This document shows, in pieces, positions 57,541 to 64,000 of a stretch of DNA of 64,000 nucleotides. The notes under the pieces are model-generated. The model made no database searches and was not told where the DNA came from. It worked only from the letters and a program-made list of their open reading frames with translations. A program made the translations under genes and the position numbers. The DNA lies in NCBI GenBank assembly GCA_941918925.1, contig OW799236.1:16405474-16469473 (forward strand), in the 5' to 3' direction. Within the stretch, counting starts at the first letter, position 1. Each line of letters begins with the position of its first letter. The DNA is from Phyto melanocephala. Taxonomy: Eukaryota; Arthropoda; Insecta; Diptera; Rhinophoridae.

Positions 57541-59260
57541 AAGATACTAAATTATTATTAAAAGTTTGTATATAAAACACTTTTTACATAAACGATTTTT
57601 ACTAATATATTTCATAGAGAGATTCAAAATTAAATGTAAAAAAAAATGAATTCTGTGAAAAACATTTTTTAATAATAAAACTTTTATATAGAAAATCTTC
57701 TGATAAAAATTTATCTTTTAAAAATTTTCGGTAAATCATTAGTCTTTTATAGGAAATTCTATTTTTAAAGAGAGAATTTACCATTGAAAATTTTTTGTAA
57801 AGCGTAATTTTTTAAGAGCTATAGGAAAGTTAAAAAAAAACACATTAAATTCAGAAAAATGCATGAAATTTTTATAAGAATCGATAGCACGGTCCATATT
57901 ATTTAATGTATGAAGTTTATTTCATGCAAATATTGACCGTGACTGCGCCTCAAATGCTTCATCCGCTTAGTCCAATTTTGGCATACTTTTTCCAACAATT
58001 TGGCCGGTATCTAATGAATATATGCTTCAATGTTGTCTTCCAATGCATCAATTGAAGCGGACATATGTGTATAGACATGACCTCTAACATAGCCCCACAA
58101 AAAATAGTCTAAAGGCGTTAAATGGCACGTTCTAGGCGGCCAATTGACCGGTCCCAAACGTGAAATAAAATGTTCACCGAAATCGCCTCTCAATAAGTGG
58201 CATGTGGCACCGTCTTGTTAAAACCACATGTCATGCAAGTCAAGCTCTTGCATTTTGGGCAAAAAAAAAGTTCAAAAGCATCATCTTTGAAGAAAAACGG
58301 TCCAATAGTACCACCAGCCCATAAGCCGCACCAAACTGTGACCTTTTCTGGATGCATTGGTAGCTCTTGCAATGTTTCTGGCTGATCTTCACTCCAAAAT
58401 CGACAATTCTGCTTATTAACGTACCCATTGAGCCAAAAATGAGCTTCGTCGCTGAACACAATTTTTCGATAAGAAGCGCGCGATAAACAGAGCACGCATT
58501 TTGATAATAAAATTCAATAATTTGCAAGCGTTGTTCACTTGTAAGGCGATTCATGGTTAAAGTATAGACCAAACTGAAGATGTTTGACAGTAAAACAAAA
58601 CACAAAAATAGCTAAAAAATCACCCTTTATAAGAGTAATTTGTGCATTGACAAACTTCTTTAAAAATTAATTATAATACAAGTAACTTGAATATAATTTA
58701 AAGTTTTTCAGAGAGGTTTCCAGAAAAAATATGTTGTACATTGAAAGTTTTTAGTATAACAGACCTCTCATATCGAAAAAATCTTCTACATAAGAATTTG
58801 TTATAGAAGAGTTAATGATTGAAAAAAAAATTGTTAATAAAACATTTTCTATATAACAAAATATTTTAATGAAAAATCTTATGGAATAGAATAGAAAAAG
58901 AATAGAAAATATTTTGGGTAAAAAATTTATTTTTAAAGAAAATATTCTAAAAATATTTTGATCTGTAAAAAAGAAATGAATAAAAAATTCTCTTGATAAT
59001 TTTTTTTTTAATTTTTTGCAAAACCAAAAATTGTTAAAAGAAAATAGTCGGTATAAAATATTTTTTATACAGGAAAAATTTCTTAAAAAATAAATCCTAT
59101 ATTAAAATTTTAAAGTATAAACAAATATTCAGTCAAAGTTCTTTATTTTGCATATGTTTTAGCACCTAGTGAATATAATAGAGAAATTCAAAACTTAACA
59201 GAAAACCAGAATAATAGAATTTTATTGTAAAAATCTGCGATTAATTATTTAAACCCAAAA
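57541..59260. repeat. Degenerate AAATTTTCTATA-type low-complexity repeat
   Basis: Variants of TTTTCTATATAAAAAATTTT recur at 57541-57880 and 58720-59250, on both sides of a mariner relic. Similar stretches are at 60180-60240 and 60960-61060. Period and ends are ill-defined. Confidence 0.4.
57913..58560 (-). pseudogene. Mariner-type transposase relic 2
   Basis: Minus-strand order: MNRLTSEQRLQIIEFYYQN (helix-turn-helix start), a deletion, then RKIVFSDEAHFWLNGYVNKQ (first catalytic Asp). Next come EKVTVWCGLWAGGTIGPFFF, a frameshift near the A-run at 58261, QDGATCHLLRGDFGEHFIS with a stop directly before the QDGA (second Asp kept), and NWPPRTCHLTPLDYFLWGYV (third acid, Asp, in PLD). After another stop it ends IPAKLLEKVCQNWTKRMKHL...HEINFIH. 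The N-terminal half between the first helix and the catalytic block is missing. Mariner/Tc1 superfamily by motif order; not active. Confidence 0.84.
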
Positions 59261-59419
59261 AACATATGTATGTGATGATTCGTTGCCCAGTGTACGGTTA
59301 CACAACAACATGGCATCGTAAGAGAATTTCGTCGAAACGGTACATCACGTTTACTTTCATTGCGGAAAATATTTATGGTGTAAAGAAACGTGTTAATGAT
59401 TTTCTGATATTTATTCCTA

Positions 59420-60080
59420 CATAAGGTGCAACTGATGCAAGAACTGATACCCGTTTGTCAACGTCTAAATTTTGCAGTTAATAGTTGGCTAGAAATTAAA
59501 TTAACTTGGTAGAAAATCTGATTATGAGCGACGAAGCTAATTTTTATTTGAATAGCTTTATTCATAAGCAGAACTGTAATATATGTGGTTCTGAAAACTT
59601 AAGAACCATTCTTCAACGCTCATAGCACCCGATTTTGTATACTGTAGCCTTAGGCCTTTCAGTTTTTTTAAATGAAAATGCAAGCGCCGTAAGCGTTATG
59701 GAATAGCGGTGTCGGTATTTGATAAAACATTTTAAGCGTCCTCCTCTTAAAAATAGATCTGAGATATATGGTTTAACAGGATCAAGCTACTGTCCATACT
59801 GCCTGAGACACAATGGCAATTATTAGAGACATATTTTGGAGAGCGAATAATTTTCGAAAATTCATAAAATAATTTGCCAGCCTGTTTGTAAGATTTGGCA
59901 GCACTCGAATATTTTCTTAAGGATTATTTAAAGGAGTATGTATGTGAAAAAACGGCGCAAAATTTTGAACGCTACTGCTATAATTTTAAAGCGGTCACAC
60001 AATCGATACCATCATTTAGAAACGAAGAACGGCAGTCCTTTAAATGACATTATTTTCAGTATTTCCATTTTTCCAATTTT
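59420..60080 (+). pseudogene. Mariner-type transposase relic 3
   Basis: Plus-strand pieces in order: QELIPVCQRLNFAVNSWLEI, MSDEANFYLNSFIHKQNC (first Asp), GSENLRTILQRS, LNENASAVSVMEXRCRYLIK (X marks a stop), a QDQATVHTA block (second Asp kept), DTMAIIRDIF, LAALEYFLKDYLKEYV (third acid now Glu in ALE), and LNDIIFS at the C-terminus. Many stops and at least three frameshifts are present. It looks older than relic 2 and belongs to a different subfamily. The two face opposite directions. Confidence 0.76.
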
Positions 60081-60318
60081 TTATATTTTAAAATCATAAA
60101 ATATACAAAAATGTAATAATTTTTGTTTTTTTGTAAAAGTTAAAAAAAGAAAAAATTCGTGTAAAAACGATAACGATTTCTCTCAATGAAAGTTTGAATA
60201 GAAAATCTAATTCTAAAATATCTCCTACGTAACAGATTTTTTCTTTTTTCAGCCATAATTTAAATAAATAAATACAATTTAAGAAGCAAAAACTAATACC
60301 GTTAAGTAAAAGCTAAAT

Positions 60319-60838
60319 ATATGCCAGAAAATGGCAAGGCACTGACATCGGCAAAGTGACAAAAATACTATGGGGTGACTAAAATCTTGAGAAATCAAAG
60401 GAAATTCTGAGACTAAATAGACCAACACTTAGGAGACTAACCAATGTGATTACAGGTCATACGGAGTTGAGAACTCATCTAGCTCACATGAAACTGTCTG
60501 AGGAGACGACATGCAGAGCATGCGAGGAAAAGGATTAGACTTTGGTACACTTCCTCTGTCATTGTCCTGCGTTTGGGCATATTAGACGCAAAAATTTTAC
60601 AGTAGATACTATGCCGACTTTGGAGTACGTGGGGAACTCGAACTGGAGATCCATAAGGAACTACATTGAGGGAGCTGAGTTCTTGGACTAGTCCGATATA
60701 TATGGGAAATTATAATTATGGTTTTAAATTGGGAATTCAGGTTCCCACATGGAGCGCACAACATGCCAACTGGGCATAAGTGTATACCTGTCGTGGGTTT
60801 GGGCTTTTAGTGCCCCTCCTTTTCAACCTAACCTAACC
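60319..60838 (+). pseudogene. CCTAA-tailed LINE 3' end (copy 4)
   Basis: Closely matches 13985-14522. It encodes ENGKALTSAK-like DNA, WGD, RLTNVITGHTELRTHLAHMK, and the knuckle region with stops (one in CEEKD*). Then come SNWRSIRNYIEGAEFLD, the 3'UTR (GGAGCGCACAACATGCCAAC) and about three CCTAA units. 5'-truncated about 40 bp further in than copy 3. Confidence 0.74.
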
Positions 60839-62332
60839 AAAAAGCTAAATATCGCAAAACTATTAAAATCAAGATGCGACTTTCCTTCTTAGGAGAACAG
60901 TATTTGTAGCCACTTGCTGTATAATTTTTTATTTATTTATTTTATGTAAATTTCCTATTAAAAATTTTTTTTCGACTATTTTATCTAAACAAATAAAAAT
61001 TTTCTATACAAAAATTATGGATTTCAATTTTTGTATTAAAAAATTAATAAGTCTTTTGGTAATAAATTAAATTTGTATCATTGTTAAGCTTAATTTTTAA
61101 TGGTCAAGGTTGGGTTAATTTATTTTTTAATATTTTTCTCTCTGGTGTATTGAATGCCATAAACTCTGCCATATACTATGGCCTTTAGCAAACGTGTCAC
61201 AGAGGATTCCGTGGATATTAACTATTTTTGCATTTTCTTTTTTTTTTCTCCAAGTATACTCAGATTTATCTAAGAAAATTTTGCAAAATAACTGGAAAAG
61301 AAAATACAGAATAAGAAAATATATTTCATAAAGTCCTTGAACTTTATGTTTAGTTTCTTACGAAGCCAAATATCATTGCTAAATTGAAATCTCTGAGATA
61401 TTCAAAGTATTGCTTTATTTAAACTTTAAACGTTTTTGTGCATTAGCATGACAAAGCAGCTAGTGTATGTGTGCAAAGCTTTAATAATACTTTGCATTAA
61501 ATAAATTTACCCTAAGGTGTTAATAAATTGACAACAACAAAATATATATATTCTAATACATTAATACATATTTTTTTAAACTTGTAAGTAAAATTTTATA
61601 TTACAAGCCTAAGTGGAATTTGCATAATATTTAAGCCATAAAATTAAAAAATCTTGTACTTAATAAATAAATCAATAATGTCTTAAGAGAGAATGAGGCG
61701 CACACTCATATAAAGCCACTGATATACACAAGTGTTGTATTATGGTTAAATAACAAATTTAGACATACAATACGTATATAAATATATAACAACTTCGATG
61801 TAACTACACCCTCCAAAGAACTCTCAGTAAATTTAAAAATAACAACAAATATAGTATACTTTACTTAAAAACAATTTATATGTATGTAAGCATATATGTA
61901 CATACGTATGCATAGTATATTAACCGACATCTATTACAAAAGGTAGATGCACAAACGAATTGTATAACAACGCAAGTTAACAAGAACATACACATGTACA
62001 CGTACCGACATAAACACTTTAACACACATTCACTTTTTACAATAAGCCATTATAATAATAACACTTATCATTGTTACACATTCCCTGTTTTATCTTACTT
62101 GAATATTTACACACACTTATACATGTAAATATTTATACACTGATTGCTACATGTTTATACACCTACAAAGTAACTAGTGATATATTTGTGCTTGCAGCCA
62201 CTTTTGCTCATATACGCATAAATATTTTTAAGATGTTTAATGTAAATAATGTAAGAGCTTTGTTAAAAGGATTTATCATTTAGTTTGAAGTATGATGAGA
62301 AAACGGAAAGCCATCTACATACTGATACATAT
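60839..62332. other. AT-rich DNA, nothing recognised
   Basis: Many TACATA/ACACAT runs lead up to the microsatellite. No gene. Confidence 0.45.
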
Positions 62333-62596
62333 ATACATACATACATACATACATACATACATAAATACATACATACATACATACATACATACATACATAC
62401 ATACATACATACATACATACATACATACATACATACATACATACATACATACATACATACATACATACATACATACATACATACATACATACATACATAC
62501 ATACATACATACATACATACATACATACATACATACATACATACATACATACATACATACATACATACATACATACATACATACATACATAGATAC
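62333..62596. repeat. (ATAC)~66 microsatellite
   Basis: About 264 bp of nearly perfect ATAC repeats with one ATAAATAC interruption near 62361. Because it contains no stop on either strand, long Met-Tyr-Val-Cys and Tyr-Ile-His-Thr ORFs appear; none is a gene. Confidence 0.97.
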
Positions 62597-63261
62597 ACTG
62601 TTTTTTCTGTATATGCCCTATAAGCAACATAGTAGTAGACTACGAAAATAACGCTCTTTGAGTTAGCTTTTTTGAACTAATTAAAGTTATGTAAATACAA
62701 AGGGATGAAGAAGTTATCCATATTAAGAGGATATATAAGAGTTTTTGTTTTTTATACCCTTAACCTGTAGCGCCAAGGGTATATACAGGTTTCATTCCCT
62801 TTTTAATATCTTCAAAAATTGATTTCCGATCTTATAAATTATAAATTTTTCTTAAGCTGATGACCAGGGGAGTCTATTGAGTCTGCCCGTGTGTTTGTTG
62901 AGATCAATTTTTAGAAGTTCCAATATGTTGTTCATATCTGTATGTGTTCTAAATCTTTTGCAAATATGCGGGAATGAATCACTATTTGCAGCCAGCATAT
63001 AACTTCCTTAGATATGAATAATTAAATACCACTCCGTTGTGTTTTTCTCATATTTGTACCACAAATTCAAAATTTTTTTTGCTCTACGTTAATTTATAGG
63101 GACGTTTGTTATAACTTATAGATACGATAAGCCTCTCGGGATATTTTTAGTGTGGATAAATCAGCTACTAACCAACAAAGTAAAAGGAAAATATAATTTA
63201 AAAAAATAAATATTTTTTTAAATATATATTAAGTTACTGAAGATCCTAATTAATTTTTGGA
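62597..63261. other. Dispersed-repeat remnants
   Basis: TTTTTATACCCTTAACCTGTAG...GGGTATATACAGG near 62752-62795 resembles the start of the common fly repeat. The rest is unclassified. Confidence 0.4.
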
Positions 63262-63945
63262 CATCAGCGAAAGTAACTGCACAGCTCAGCCGACTAATGG
63301 CGGATATAGGATGTGTATTCTCTTCTATAGCTGCAAGATATTAGAGGAGGCGATAAGGGGGAAAAAAGTGCCAACACTCTACTAGCCGTTCAAAGTACAT
63401 CGCTTTGAGAATAACGTCTGTACAGTGACAGTAGCTGCAGCACTTACGATAGCTGGCATGATCCCTATCAACCTCAGGATAGGAGAGAGCAAAGAAGGAT
63501 AAGGCTGAAAAAGCGGTAAGACATCTTGCAGCCAGGAGAGGATATGCAAATTACATATAAAACCTTGCAAGTCTGGCGGGCAAGATGGACAGCAGAAACT
63601 AAAGACAGGTGGACAGCCTGACATCTTTTACGCGTTGAGAATTGGATAGGGAAAACAACAGGTGAGGAAAATTATTACCAGACTCAAATGTTCATAAGAC
63701 ACGGATACTTGGACAGTATTTTCATAAACTTGGCAAATGCGGAACACCTTACTGTCTATACGAGAAGCACAAGGATATAGATGACGCTGAATACACTTTT
63801 TTCAAGTCTTACAGATGGCAAGAGCTGGAAACAAAAATAGGCTCAATAGCTGTGGAAAATACAATCCCCACCCAGGCATATCCATAAGTCACTCGTATCC
63901 AATCAGCTAACATTTTTTTTTGTATACAATTTAAAGGCGTTACCA
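63262..63945 (+). pseudogene. R1-like LINE reverse transcriptase C-terminus and zinc knuckle
   Basis: Pieces in shifting frames: KVTAQLSRLMADIG, then SVTVAAALTIAGMIPINL (the A-V-x-V-I-A-G-x-I-P-I-x-L block), LQSWQARWTAETKDRWT, WIGKTTGEENYYQTQMFIRH, GYLDSIF and DDAEYTFFKSYRWQELETKI. Known: this order is typical of the R1 clade, where the last block holds a C-x2-C-x-H-x4-C knuckle; here several Cys are lost. Multiple frameshifts, 5'-truncated. R1 elements normally target rDNA, but R1-clade relatives also scatter. Confidence 0.68.
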
Positions 63946-64000
63946 ACTTTCTTTAAACGTCTGTCTGCATTTGTTAAACTTAATTTCTTTAATTTTTTTA
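63946..64000. other. AT-rich DNA at the window edge
   Basis: No feature seen. Confidence 0.4.

Noticed and set aside
62263..62651. Five overlapping 90-119-codon ORFs of Met-Tyr-Val-Cys or Tyr-Ile-His-Thr repeats
   Set aside because: They are translations of the ATAC microsatellite and appear on both strands.

Overview
The window looks like a non-coding, transposon-rich stretch of a higher-fly (brachyceran dipteran) nuclear genome. It is very AT-rich. Its coding signal comes almost entirely from decayed mobile elements, and it carries simple repeats typical of large dipteran introns. I cannot name the species; a calyptrate fly is a guess from the repeat style.

Only one host coding exon is convincing: 20620-20990 on the minus strand. 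It has a polypyrimidine-rich splice acceptor, a start codon two bases into the exon, a signal peptide, a Gly/Pro-rich stretch, a Cys cluster like an LRR N-terminal cap, and a GTAAGT donor. No other exon of this gene was recognised, so most of the window is probably intronic: 5'UTR intron above 20990 and first coding intron below 20620.

Region by region. 0.5-1.85 kb: two Helitrons carrying a ~121-bp internal minisatellite, one inserted in the other. 5.9-7.2 kb: LINE 3' end interrupted by a hairpin element, then a MITE. 8.9-10.7 kb: Harbinger-like element split by a young Jockey-like LINE. 12.5-14.5 kb: more LINE tails and a tRNA-like sequence. 16.4-18.9 kb: MITE, short Helitron, SINE-like repeat. 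20.6-21.0 kb: host exon. 21.6-22.7 kb: rearranged Gypsy pol remnant. 24.5-26.4 kb: piggyBac relic split by a LINE. 28.6-30.4 kb: MULE and hAT remnants, probably nested. 31.7-33.4 kb: degenerate hexamer array, nested MITEs, mariner relic. 34.8-35.5 kb: bounded hAT. 36.8-39.4 kb: Helitron and a CR1/Jockey-type LINE. 44.2-46.5 kb: MITE and a complete minisatellite Helitron. 52.5-56.2 kb: MITE, SINE-like composite repeat, Helitron piece, LINE tail. 57.9-60.8 kb: two opposing mariner relics and a LINE tail. 62.3-63.9 kb: (ATAC)n array and an R1-like LINE fragment.

There is no operon-like cooperation. The logic is the insertion history: at least four nestings can be read from the sequence. The strongest undescribed-looking items are the minisatellite Helitron family with several unrelated interiors sharing the same termini, the LINE family whose 3' tails are CCTAA repeats, and the tRNA-headed SINE-like family with a hairpin tail. 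All family names are from pattern recognition only; no database search was possible.
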